A stretch of 64,000 bases of DNA from positions 1 to 64,000 of the forward strand of contig DAOVTW010000001.1 in the NCBI GenBank assembly GCA_030632885.1, given 5' to 3'. The stretch comes from JAIOSM01 sp023143455 (GTDB taxonomy: Bacteria; Desulfobacterota; Desulfobacteria; Desulfobacterales; Desulfobacteraceae). Below, one piece after another: positions 31,771 through 40,370 of the stretch (within the stretch, counting starts at the first letter, position 1; each line of letters opens with the position of its first letter). A program made the translations under genes and the position numbers. The notes under the pieces are model-generated. The model saw only the letters and a program-made list of their open reading frames with translations, did no database searches and had not been told where the DNA came from.

Positions 31771-31952
31771 GCTGGTTAACTTTGCCGAGTTCTTAGTTGA
31801 TGGTCTTTTTTTCTAATACTGTCTACTCCCGTAAAAGCTTAAAAAAGATTTGTTATTATCAAAAATAAATATTATAGCATATGTGTTACTATTTTAGGTG
31901 GCATATAGGATACTATTTGCAAAATCAACATATTTTTTCTTTTATAGAGATA

Positions 31953-31980
31953 AAGACATTTTAAAAATGTGTGTTATAAT
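31953..31980 (+). promoter_or_regulatory. Promoter with overlapping palindromic operator for the XRE gene
   Basis: A -10 TATAAT (31975-31980) and a weak -35 AAGACA (31953-31958) are separated by 16 bases. The spacer contains the palindrome ACATTTT-A-AAAATGT (31956-31970), a candidate binding site for the helix-turn-helix protein encoded next. AAGGAGG lies seven bases before its ATG. Confidence 0.5.
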
Positions 31981-32006
31981 ATATATAAAAACAAGGAGGC
32001 ATATAC

Positions 32007-32501
32007 ATGACACCATCTCTGGGAGATAAAATAAGACAGTTAAGACAGGAACAAGGATTATCTCAAGTTCTACTTGAGAAAAAATCCGGGGTTAACTCCA
32101 AACTATTAAGTAAATATGAAAATGGCAGGATAATACCCACGGCAGATACATTAAGAAAAATTGCAGAAGGACTTGAGACAAGTGCTGATTACCTTATCTT
32201 TGATAATGTCCCCAAAGCCGGGTTGAGCCAGATAGAAGACCTTGATCTTTTTGAGAAATTTAAGGAAGTGGAACAAATGGATGCAGAGAACAAAAACATC
32301 ATTAAGAGCCTTATTGAAGCTATTATTATTAAAAATAAAGTTTGTGATGTCATGAGGTCTAAAAATTCTCCATGGGAAGACAGAATTAGACAGACTCTTT
32401 CTAAGCTACGCAAACGAGCAAGGGGATATTCTGAAGATGATATCATGCGGATCGTGGATGAGTCAGTAAGGGCGGTAAGGCTTGAAGAAAAAAACGTCTA
32501 G
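32007..32501 (+). CDS. XRE-type HTH regulator with an antitoxin-like C-terminal tail
   Basis: 164 residues. Residues about 5-62 are a Cro/C1-type helix-turn-helix (LGDKIRQLRQEQGLSQVLLE then KSGVNSKLLSKYENG), followed by a helical region to about 112. The last 45 residues (SPWEDRIRQTLSKLRKRARG then YSEDDIMRIVDESVRAVR) look like the C-terminus of small antitoxins paired with COG1569 PIN toxins. The two halves probably come from different genes fused by a deletion. The gene overlaps the PIN remnant by 20 bases, in the normal antitoxin-toxin order. Confidence 0.65.
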   Translation: MTPSLGDKIRQLRQEQGLSQVLLEKKSGVNSKLLSKYENGRIIPTADTLRKIAEGLETSADYLIFDNVPKAGLSQIEDLDLFEKFKEVEQMDAENKNIIKSLIEAIIIKNKVCDVMRSKNSPWEDRIRQTLSKLRKRARGYSEDDIMRIVDESVRAVRLEEKNV

Positions 32502-32790
32502 GGCAGTTATTGATACTAACCTTTTTATCAGCGGTCTTTTTGCCCAAAAAGGTTATACATTTAAACTTCAGGAACTATGGATTACCAAAGCCTTTATAGT
32601 CACTAAAGACCGCTACAAAACCAATAAAATCAAAAAAGATCAAACCGATAATAAGTTCCTTTCCTGTGCCCTGGAAGCCAAAGCTGATTTTATTGTATCA
32701 GGTGACAATCACCTCCTTGAACTTAAGCATTACCATGGTATACAAATCGTTACTGCAAAAATATTTGTTAATAAAGTTACGATTAAATAA
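32482..32790 (+). pseudogene. Internally deleted PIN-domain toxin (COG1569 type)
   Basis: PIN-domain ribonuclease toxin remnant of 102 residues. The first acidic motif (RAVIDTNLFISGLF) and the last two (TDNKFLSCALEAKADFIVSG then DNHLLELKHYHGIQIVT) are intact. The central 35-40 residues, normally holding the second catalytic acid in a SPEILEE-like helix, are missing between IVTK and DRYK. The frame is kept but the active site is incomplete, so it is likely inactive. The start is TTG at 32482. Confidence 0.55.
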
Positions 32791-33361
32791 GTTGATCAAT
32801 CACGTTAAACTTCATAGGGGGTCAATTTTACATGATTGTTCATAAAATCTTATAGGCTGCTATTATTTGCTTCTTTAATCCCACATTTTATACATTCAAG
32901 AGCCATTATGGAAAAAAAACGTATATCCGACACCATCGTAAATACTATTAATAATAATTCCTTCGACACCACATATGCAATTATTTTTAGGCTTTATAGA
33001 CAGAAAGTTCTTTTTTGTCAAGGTAAGTATATAATAATATTAAGATATTGAAATAAATTGATAGTTAAATACTTCAAACTTAAGATATAGTTGAGTATAG
33101 GAGAATCGGAACATTTTTTGTTAATGATTTTGATAAAATAAACACAGTGGCTAATATTTAAATTATCAAACAATTTAGTAAAAGTGAAGATGCATGCTTC
33201 TCGCAGCATGGGTTATCTCCATGCATCAAATATATTTTTTATTTGGCTAAGATTCCTTATAGCAAATATTCAGTTATTAATACTTTTGCTTGATTTTTAG
33301 ATTTTTCCTCTTATAGTAAGTAGTTAAATGAACTTTGTAAATCTAGCCGGAGGCAGATCTG
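32791..33361. other. 570-bp gap without a convincing gene
   Basis: AT-rich sequence. It holds the dispersed repeat at 33206-33274 and an 8-bp inverted repeat GATGCATG/CATGCATC (33189-33196, 33220-33227). A 71-codon frame at 32836 has no RBS or recognisable similarity and is not called. The RND operon RBS (CCGGAGG) begins near 33348. Confidence 0.5.
33206..33274. repeat. Dispersed repeat, partial copy of the 389-bp element end
   Basis: About 69 bp are similar to 42281-42350. The last 30 bases (GGCTAAGATTCCTTAT, one A/G change, GCAAATATTCAGT) are nearly identical to the right end of the transposon-like element at 41961-42349. No matching left end or target duplication was found nearby, so this is a solo or decayed end. 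Confidence 0.55.
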
Positions 33362-34621
33362 ATGGGTTTTTTTTCAAGAAGCGTACGTGTCATCATAGTC
33401 CTTGCAATAGCAATCAGTATTGCTGTTTTTCTAGTTGCAATAAAAGCCAAACCAGAAAAAATAGAACGTGAGGAATCAATCCCTTTAGCTGAATTTATTG
33501 TTGCTACACCTTCGTCAATAATAATGAGGGTAGAGGCTTTTGGAACTGTAAAACCTCGAAAATCAGCCAAAATAACTGCTGAGGTACCTGGTCGGATAGA
33601 ATACATTAACCCTTTGTTTGCAGAAGGTGGATTTTTAAAAAAAGGTGAATTGTTGCTTGGGATTGATTCTAGATCCTATGAACTAAACCGTGATGCCAGT
33701 CTTGTTAATATTAGGCAAGCAAAAGCGGATATAGCAAGGTTAGAACAGGAAATAGTTAATTATAAAACCGATATTTTGCTTGCCCAGAGGAATTTTAAAC
33801 TTTCCTCCGCAGAGTTTAACAGAATGACAAAATTGTCAAAAGTTAACTATGCTACAAAAAATCAACTTGACAGTTCTGAAATGGCTTATCTTAAAGCTAC
33901 AATGCAAGTTCAGGATATCACCAATAGGCTTGCACTGACAGATTCTATTATGGATCAAAAAAAAGGTGTTTTGAAAATGGCTAGAGTTGATCTTGAAAAG
34001 GCAAATTTAGCTCTGGAAAAAACAAAGATCAGGGCTGACTTTGAAGGCTATGTTATGGACAAATTTGTTGAGGAGGGAGAATATGTCAATACTGGTCAAG
34101 CTCTTGGTCATATTTATTTAAAATCTCAACTTGATGTCGATGTTAGTATACCCATGGAGAAGATGAAATGGTTTGAGCATACAATGAAAGATGGTTCAAT
34201 GCCCAGGGTTGACCTTCAAATAGCTGGACCTGTAGGTGACGATTCTTTGATATGGCATGGAAAAGTTGTAAGAGTTAAAGCCAATATAGATGAAAAGACA
34301 AGAACACTTCCCATGACAATTGAAATAGATAATATTGATAACAGCCCTGAAAGTATTTATAAACTCCGTCCTGGTACATTTGTTAAATGTAATATAAATG
34401 GAGAAACATTTGAGAATATTTTCGTTCTGCCAAGGTATCTTATTAATCAAAACACTCTTTTTATTGTAGAAAACGGTAAATTGCAAAAAAAAGAAGTTAA
34501 AGTTTTACGTAAATTTGAAGAAGAGGTCTATATTCAGTCTGGTTTAAAAAAAGGTGATAAGATATTATCAACTCCCATCCCCGGAGCAATACATGGCATG
34601 AAGGTTAAACTTAAAGGGTAG
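33362..34621 (+). CDS. RND efflux pump periplasmic adaptor (membrane fusion protein)
   Basis: A 419-residue HlyD/AcrA-type adaptor that links an inner-membrane RND pump to an outer-membrane channel. A single N-terminal hydrophobic helix (about 8-27) anchors or exports it. The biotinyl-lipoyl halves are visible as KITAEVPGRIEYINP with GFLKKGELLLGIDS, and later IRADFEGYVMDKFV with EGEYVNTGQALG. They flank a long coiled-coil hairpin (about 115-225). The beta-barrel and membrane-proximal parts follow. It ends five bases before the pump gene; no TolC-like gene is present in the window. Confidence 0.9.
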   Translation: MGFFSRSVRVIIVLAIAISIAVFLVAIKAKPEKIEREESIPLAEFIVATPSSIIMRVEAFGTVKPRKSAKITAEVPGRIEYINPLFAEGGFLKKGELLLGIDSRSYELNRDASLVNIRQAKADIARLEQEIVNYKTDILLAQRNFKLSSAEFNRMTKLSKVNYATKNQLDSSEMAYLKATMQVQDITNRLALTDSIMDQKKGVLKMARVDLEKANLALEKTKIRADFEGYVMDKFVEEGEYVNTGQALGHIYLKSQLDVDVSIPMEKMKWFEHTMKDGSMPRVDLQIAGPVGDDSLIWHGKVVRVKANIDEKTRTLPMTIEIDNIDNSPESIYKLRPGTFVKCNINGETFENIFVLPRYLINQNTLFIVENGKLQKKEVKVLRKFEEEVYIQSGLKKGDKILSTPIPGAIHGMKVKLKG

Positions 34622-34626
34622 ATACT

Positions 34627-37600
34627 ATGAAAGCGTTGGGCAAATGGTCTGTTGAACATAGAGTTACAGTTAACCTGTTAATGATATTCATTATTGTTGC
34701 CGGTATGATGGTTATTCAGAATATGCGAAGAGAGATGTTTCCTCAGTTTGCCCTTGATTTTATTGATATAAATATCTCGTTCCCAGGAGCTACACCACTG
34801 GAAGTTGAAGAAGGAATCTGTCTTAAAATTGAAGAACAGCTAAAAGGCGTAGAAGGTATAAAAAATATTTATTCAACAGCCTTAGAGGGTTACGGTGATG
34901 TTTTCTTAGAACTCGAAAAAGGTGTTAATGTAAGAGAAAAATTAGATGATATTAAAACTGAAATTGATCTTATTGATTCATTTCCCCAAGAAGCCGAAGA
35001 TCCTGTTATTGTAGAAATTAAACAAAATGACCCTGCCATTACAATTGCTGTATATGGTGACGTTGACGAAAAAATTTTAAAAGAAGCAGCTAATAAAATC
35101 AAAAATGATTTGGTAAATTCAGAGGATATATCTCTTGCTCGACTTATTGGTACTAAAGATTATGAAATATCAATAGAACTTTCTGAACAGAGTATGAGAC
35201 GATTTAATCTTTCTTTTGATCAGGTTGTAAGAGCTGTTAAGACCAGCAGTATTGATCTTCCCGGCGGAAAAGTAAAAACAAAAGGGCAAGAAATTATAGT
35301 CCGTGCTAAGGGAAAACTCTATACTGGTGAAGAATTTGAAAAAATTCCCGTATTAACTAGGAAAGACGGGACTCAAATTCTTTTAGGTGAGGTAGCAACG
35401 GTAATCGATGGCTTCAAAGATACAGATCTTGGTGCTCGCTTCAATGGAAAGCCCGCTGCTCTTGTTATGGTTAATAGAACATCCATGCAGGATACAATAG
35501 CAATTTCAGAAGCCGTAAAAAAGTATGTTGCTGAGAATAAGGATAAACAACCTGCAGGAGTTTATTTGGCACAATGGCAGGACTTGGCAGAGATGGTTCA
35601 GGGCAGAATAGACCTGTTAATGAAAAATGGTATTCAGGGTATTATACTTGTGTTTATAGTACTTGCTTTATTTTTAAATCTCGGGCTTGCATTTTGGGTT
35701 TCGGTGGGAATTCCTATATCATTTATGGGAGCGTTTGTTGTTCTGCATCAGATGGGTGCTTCCATAAATATGTTATCTTTGTTTGGTTTTATAATGACCC
35801 TTGGTATACTTGTTGATGATGCAATTATTGTAGGTGAAAATGTTTATTCCCATTATTCCATGGGTAAATCGCCAAAGCAAGCAGTAATAGATAGTATGGG
35901 ACAGGTAGGTACGCCTGTTTTGATGGCTGTATTGACAACAATTGTTGCTTTTACGCCCCTTATGTATATTGCAGGCATAATGGGAAAATTTATGGCTATA
36001 ATGCCCCAGACAGTTATTGTGATTCTTATTTTCTCACTTATCGAAGCACTAATAATACTACCCGCCCATCTTGAGCATTCCCTTGCACAATCAGATAGGT
36101 TTAAAAAGTTTTTTAGTTGGCATGAACGAGTCAGAAGCCGGGTTGAATCAAGATTAGATAGTTTTATTAATACCACTTATACTTCAGTTTTAAAATACAC
36201 TATTAAAAACCGATATTTCACCTTTGCCATTGGCATCGGAATCCTTATTATTAGCCTAGGTGCACTTGCAGGGGGGCATATCCCTTTTGTTTTTTTCCCA
36301 AAAGGTGATAGTAACTGGGTTACAGCTAAAATTATTTATCCTCAGGGCACACCATACCAAGTAACTGAAAAAAGTATTAAATATATTGAAAACGCAGCAT
36401 TAAAGTTAAATGACATTTTAAAAGAAAAGATCGAAACTGATGATTCTCTGGTTGTGCATACTTTTTCTCTTGTAGGTATTATACCTAGAGTGGATTGGAA
36501 CCCAGGGGTTTATGGAGCCCATTGCGGTGAAGTGTCCATTGAAGTTCAGCCTTCAGAGAATAGACCTGATCTTCCAGTGACAGATATTATTGCAGAATGG
36601 AGAAAGTTAGTTGGGAAATTGCCTGGGACAGAAGAATTGACCTATTCCATTTTAAGTGGCGGGCCTGCTGGAAATCCCATTGAAATTCAGCTTATAGGTG
36701 ATAACTATGATCAACTTACAGCAGCAGCCGAAGATCTTAAAAAAGAGCTTGGAACATTTCCGGGTGCGTTTGATGTTACTGATAATTTCCGCCCGGGAAA
36801 AATGGAAAAACGAATCAGTATTAAAGATGGTGCTAGATCCCTAGGGGTTACAATGGCAGATATTGCTATTCAGACAAGGCAAGCTTATTATGGTGATGAA
36901 GTCTTACAGATTCAAAGAGGTGAAAACGATTTGAAAGTTGTTGTGAGATATTCTGAGGATGAAAGAAAAAAAGTTTCCTCAATTGAAGAAATGCGCATAA
37001 GAACTTCTGATGGCAGAGAAATACCCCTTGGAGAAGTCGCAACTATTTCCGATGTAAGGGGTTATTCATTGATTAGCAGGGTAAACAGAAAAAGAGTAAT
37101 AACTGTAATCTCTGATATTGATGAGAATATTGGTAATGCAAGTGAAATTGTAGAAGATTTGAATAATAAGTTTTTAAAAGATCTGGTTCTGAAATATCCA
37201 GGGGTAACATATGATTTAGAAGGTCAGGCAAAACGAACAAAAGAATCAGTAGACAGCCTTAAAACTGGATATATATTTGCACTTATGGGTATGTTTCTTC
37301 TATTAGCAAGTCAGTTCAAATCTTATATACAACCTGTAATAATAATGGTTGCTATTCCTTTCGGACTTGTAGGTGCAATCATTGGTCATTTTATTATGGG
37401 ATTTCCCATAACTATTATAAGTTTTTTTGGAATTGTTGCTCTGTCAGGTATTGTTGTTAATGATTCTTTAATTTTAATTGATTTTATAAATTCTAAAATA
37501 AGGCAGGGAGAAGATGTTATAAGTGCTGTAATGGAATCAGGAAAAAGTAGGTTCAGGCCAGTTCTTTTAACATCAGTTACAACTATTGCAGGGCTTTTTC

Positions 37601-37791
37601 CACTTCTTCTTGAAACAAGTTTTCAGGCTCAGTTTTTGATTCCCATGGCAATAAGCATATGCTTTGGTCTCTTGGTTGCAACAATTTTGACTTTAGTCTA
37701 TGTTCCTTCTTTGTATTTGATAGTAAAAGATATTGCAGATTTTTTTCAGCAATTGCTGGGATTGCGTTCAACTAATTTTGGATCTGATTAA
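34627..37791 (+). CDS. RND-family efflux transporter permease
   Basis: A 1054-residue proton-driven pump of the AcrB/HAE family. The N-terminal first helix (HRVTVNLLMIFIIVAGMMVI) is followed by the porter domain (FPQFALDFIDINISFPGA). The transmembrane helix 4 motif reads GILVDDAIIVGENVY with the paired aspartates for proton relay, followed by VLTTIVAFTPLMYIAGIMG. A second porter/TM half repeats the pattern (SGIVVNDSLILIDFIN, LTSVTTIAGLFPLLLETS). The length is normal. The substrate cannot be predicted; the closest relatives are the uncharacterised efflux/lipid-export RNDs of Proteobacteria. Confidence 0.93.
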   Translation: MKALGKWSVEHRVTVNLLMIFIIVAGMMVIQNMRREMFPQFALDFIDINISFPGATPLEVEEGICLKIEEQLKGVEGIKNIYSTALEGYGDVFLELEKGVNVREKLDDIKTEIDLIDSFPQEAEDPVIVEIKQNDPAITIAVYGDVDEKILKEAANKIKNDLVNSEDISLARLIGTKDYEISIELSEQSMRRFNLSFDQVVRAVKTSSIDLPGGKVKTKGQEIIVRAKGKLYTGEEFEKIPVLTRKDGTQILLGEVATVIDGFKDTDLGARFNGKPAALVMVNRTSMQDTIAISEAVKKYVAENKDKQPAGVYLAQWQDLAEMVQGRIDLLMKNGIQGIILVFIVLALFLNLGLAFWVSVGIPISFMGAFVVLHQMGASINMLSLFGFIMTLGILVDDAIIVGENVYSHYSMGKSPKQAVIDSMGQVGTPVLMAVLTTIVAFTPLMYIAGIMGKFMAIMPQTVIVILIFSLIEALIILPAHLEHSLAQSDRFKKFFSWHERVRSRVESRLDSFINTTYTSVLKYTIKNRYFTFAIGIGILIISLGALAGGHIPFVFFPKGDSNWVTAKIIYPQGTPYQVTEKSIKYIENAALKLNDILKEKIETDDSLVVHTFSLVGIIPRVDWNPGVYGAHCGEVSIEVQPSENRPDLPVTDIIAEWRKLVGKLPGTEELTYSILSGGPAGNPIEIQLIGDNYDQLTAAAEDLKKELGTFPGAFDVTDNFRPGKMEKRISIKDGARSLGVTMADIAIQTRQAYYGDEVLQIQRGENDLKVVVRYSEDERKKVSSIEEMRIRTSDGREIPLGEVATISDVRGYSLISRVNRKRVITVISDIDENIGNASEIVEDLNNKFLKDLVLKYPGVTYDLEGQAKRTKESVDSLKTGYIFALMGMFLLLASQFKSYIQPVIIMVAIPFGLVGAIIGHFIMGFPITIISFFGIVALSGIVVNDSLILIDFINSKIRQGEDVISAVMESGKSRFRPVLLTSVTTIAGLFPLLLETSFQAQFLIPMAISICFGLLVATILTLVYVPSLYLIVKDIADFFQQLLGLRSTNFGSD

Positions 37792-37818
37792 GTTAATGGC
37801 TTTTAGGAGTGTATTGGC

Positions 37819-38697
37819 ATGACATTAATAGATAATAATTCCCCCATAGGTGTGTTTGACTCAGGAATCGGCGGTTTAACAGTTGTAAAGCATCTAAGGG
37901 ACTTATTGCCCCATGAAGACATAGTATACTTTGGAGATACAGCAAGATTACCCTATGGTACTAAATCTGAAGATGTTGTGAAACGCTTTGCTTTTGAAGA
38001 CAGCCATTTTCTTTTAGAACATGGTGTTAAAATTATTGTAGTTGCCTGTAATACTGTGGGGTCCACTGCGATTCATCTTTTAGAAGAGCACTTGGATATC
38101 CCTGTAATCGGAGTTATGCAGCCTGGAGCTGATGCTTCTGTCAATAAAACAAAGAATAAAAAAATTGGAGTTATTGGCACCTCAACAACAATAAGATCAG
38201 AAAAATATAAACAGAGGATTTTTGAGCTTGATAACTCTATTAATGTGGTTGATCAGGCATGTCCATTATTTGTGCCTTTGGTCGAAGAAGGTTTTTTTGA
38301 GGATGAAGCAACTCATTTAATTGCCAAGCGATACTTAGAAAAATTTATTGAAAATCATGTTGATACTTTGATTTTAGGATGCACACATTATCCCATGATC
38401 AAGAACACTCTTCAGAGAATACTTGGTGAAGATGTGGTTATGGTTGACTCTGGTGAAGAAACTGCAAAGGTTGTTAAAAGATATTTAGAATCAAACAATC
38501 TTTTTTCATCAAAATCTATAAAGTCCGGATTAAAAATATATGTCAGCGATTTGTCCCATAAGTTTCAGGAAATTGCAGAACGGTTTTTGCAAAATTCGCT
38601 GTCCCATATAGAAACAATAGATTTTGAGCAGTTTTTGTTAGAAAAAGGAAAGGATTTTAGGGACCATATTAATAAAATCCTCATAAAAGATATTTGA
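37819..38697 (+). CDS. murI: Glutamate racemase
   Basis: Converts L- to D-glutamate for peptidoglycan. The N-terminal IGVFDSGIGGLTVVKHL, the catalytic cysteine in VVACNTVGSTA, the second cysteine in LILGCTHYPMI, and YFGDTARLPYGTKS are all diagnostic. The length of 292 is slightly longer than E. coli MurI (285). The ATG at 37819 has AGGAGTG upstream. It is 27 bases after the RND pump, possibly co-transcribed, and converges with serB. Confidence 0.95.
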   Translation: MTLIDNNSPIGVFDSGIGGLTVVKHLRDLLPHEDIVYFGDTARLPYGTKSEDVVKRFAFEDSHFLLEHGVKIIVVACNTVGSTAIHLLEEHLDIPVIGVMQPGADASVNKTKNKKIGVIGTSTTIRSEKYKQRIFELDNSINVVDQACPLFVPLVEEGFFEDEATHLIAKRYLEKFIENHVDTLILGCTHYPMIKNTLQRILGEDVVMVDSGEETAKVVKRYLESNNLFSSKSIKSGLKIYVSDLSHKFQEIAERFLQNSLSHIETIDFEQFLLEKGKDFRDHINKILIKDI

Positions 38698-38811
38698 GTA
38701 AATAGAACTATTCGGCGAAAAAAAAATACTAATGTTATTGCACTATTTATTGAATTGAGTATTGAATGCGGTGATCCCTTTGGAGAGTTTGTTGTAACAA
38801 AAAAATAGATT

Positions 38812-40026
38812 TTATTCATTGAGCTCCCGTTCATGTATGCCAAGCAGATAAAGAAGTCCATCAAGACCAACTTTTGAAATCGCACTGTCGGCTTTTTCTT
38901 TTACAGCAGGTTTAGCTTCAAAGGCAACGCCTAGACCGGCTATGGAAATCATGGGGAGGTCGTTTGCTCCATCTCCCACAGCAATTGTCTGGGCAAGTGA
39001 GAGATTTTCTCTCTGGGCAAGTTCTCTTAAAATTATGGCCTTTTTTTCACCATTGATAATCTCGCCTCTAATTTTTCCTGTTACAATTCCATCTTTGATA
39101 TCGAGCTCATTTGCAAAAGCATAGTCAAGATCAAGTTTTTCTTTTAAATATTCACCTACACAGGTAAATCCACCGGAAATTATTGCGATTTTATACCCTA
39201 ATCTTTTTAAGATTTTAGTAACTCTTTCAGCTCCCTCTGAAAGTGGTAGTTTTGCAGGCAGCTTTTTGATTTCATCAAGAGTGATGCCTTTTAAAAGAGC
39301 AACTCTTTGTTTGAAACTTTCGTCAAAATCCATTTTCCCTTCCATTGCAAGCTTAGTTATCTTTGAAACTTCCTTTTCTTTTCCTGCAATTTTTGCAAGC
39401 TCATCAATAACTTCAGTTTGAATAAGGGTCGAATCCATATCAAAGACAACAAGCTTTCTATTTTTTCTATAGATATCATCAATTTGAAAAGAGACGTCTA
39501 TTCCGGCAATTTTTGATATGTTCATAATATCTTCACGCATTTTAAGGGCACTTTTGGGTGTTCCGCTTACAAATATCTGAATAGCTGTGATATGGTCTGG
39601 GTTATTTTTTTTAAGAGATATTCTTTCTGAGAGTCTATTGATGGTGTCAATATTTATATCATGGTCAGACATAACTCCACACACATCTGATACTTGTTTT
39701 GCTGAAAGGTTTTTACCCATAAGAGTAAGGATGCGTCTTTGTTTATCCTGTTCAGTAATCCAGGCTTCATATTCATTCAAATTAACTGGTGTAAAGCTTA
39801 CTTTTAATTCATATTTATGACCTTCAAACAAAATATTTTTTAGAATTGATGCAGATTTACCGCATTCTGGAATTTCTATTAAAACACCTAATGATATCTG
39901 ATCATGGATAACAGACTGCCCAATATCAAGAATATTGGCCTTTGCTTTTGCAATAATTCCTGTGAAAGTTGATGTCAGCCTTCTTTTGTCTTTACCAGTG
40001 ATATTTATAAGTATAACTTCGCCCAT
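38812..40026 (-). CDS. serB: Phosphoserine phosphatase with N-terminal ACT domains
   Basis: Last step of serine synthesis, O-phosphoserine to serine. Residues about 1-170 hold two ACT-like regulatory domains (ITGKDKRRLTSTFTGIIAKA and TLMGKNLSAKQVSDVCG). The HAD catalytic domain has motif I VFDMDSTLIQTEVIDELA, motif II IAIISGGFTCVGEYL, and motif IV VGDGANDLPMISIAGLGVAF. The ACT-SerB fusion is known from actinobacteria and sulfate reducers and suggests amino-acid feedback. ATG 40026 is preferred because the longer frame (40071) overlaps the upstream small gene. Confidence 0.93.
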   Translation of the reverse strand: MGEVILINITGKDKRRLTSTFTGIIAKAKANILDIGQSVIHDQISLGVLIEIPECGKSASILKNILFEGHKYELKVSFTPVNLNEYEAWITEQDKQRRILTLMGKNLSAKQVSDVCGVMSDHDINIDTINRLSERISLKKNNPDHITAIQIFVSGTPKSALKMREDIMNISKIAGIDVSFQIDDIYRKNRKLVVFDMDSTLIQTEVIDELAKIAGKEKEVSKITKLAMEGKMDFDESFKQRVALLKGITLDEIKKLPAKLPLSEGAERVTKILKRLGYKIAIISGGFTCVGEYLKEKLDLDYAFANELDIKDGIVTGKIRGEIINGEKKAIILRELAQRENLSLAQTIAVGDGANDLPMISIAGLGVAFEAKPAVKEKADSAISKVGLDGLLYLLGIHERELNE

Positions 40027-40039
40027 AGTATTTGCCTTA

Positions 40040-40222
40040 TTATGTTGTGATAAATTCTTTAAGTTTGTCAAAAAGTGAGTCAGGCCATTCTTCTGAATTT
40101 AAAAATAATTCTTTTTCCTCATCTGTCAGTCTTTGCTTGATATTGGGAGGCAAACTATCAAATGCTTGTTTGCGTTCAGGGTCAATTTTTTTCCCCTTTT
40201 TTTCATTCTGTTTTTTGACCAT
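40040..40222 (-). CDS. Small conserved hypothetical protein (60 aa)
   Basis: A 60-residue, highly charged protein (KKGKKIDPERKQAFDSLPPN then IKQRLTDEEKELFLNSEEWP), predicted helical. It has a clear RBS (AAGGAA) and ends 13 bases before serB on the same strand, so it is probably the leading gene of a two-gene unit. No domain is recognised. Confidence 0.55.
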   Translation of the reverse strand: MVKKQNEKKGKKIDPERKQAFDSLPPNIKQRLTDEEKELFLNSEEWPDSLFDKLKEFITT

Positions 40223-40370
40223 GACTTTTCCTTAGCTTCTTCCTTATTTATTGTATTGTTTCCTGCTACTTAATTTGATAAATTATGTATAATTTAATTA
40301 TGTTTTTATAAGGCATGAAGCACTGAGATGCAAGTAAAATTTTTATTGACATTTATAATAGGAGCACAAA

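Noticed and set aside
32836..33051. 71-codon frame as a small gene
   Set aside because: It has no ribosome site, no recognisable similarity and an AT-rich composition in a region of mobile debris.
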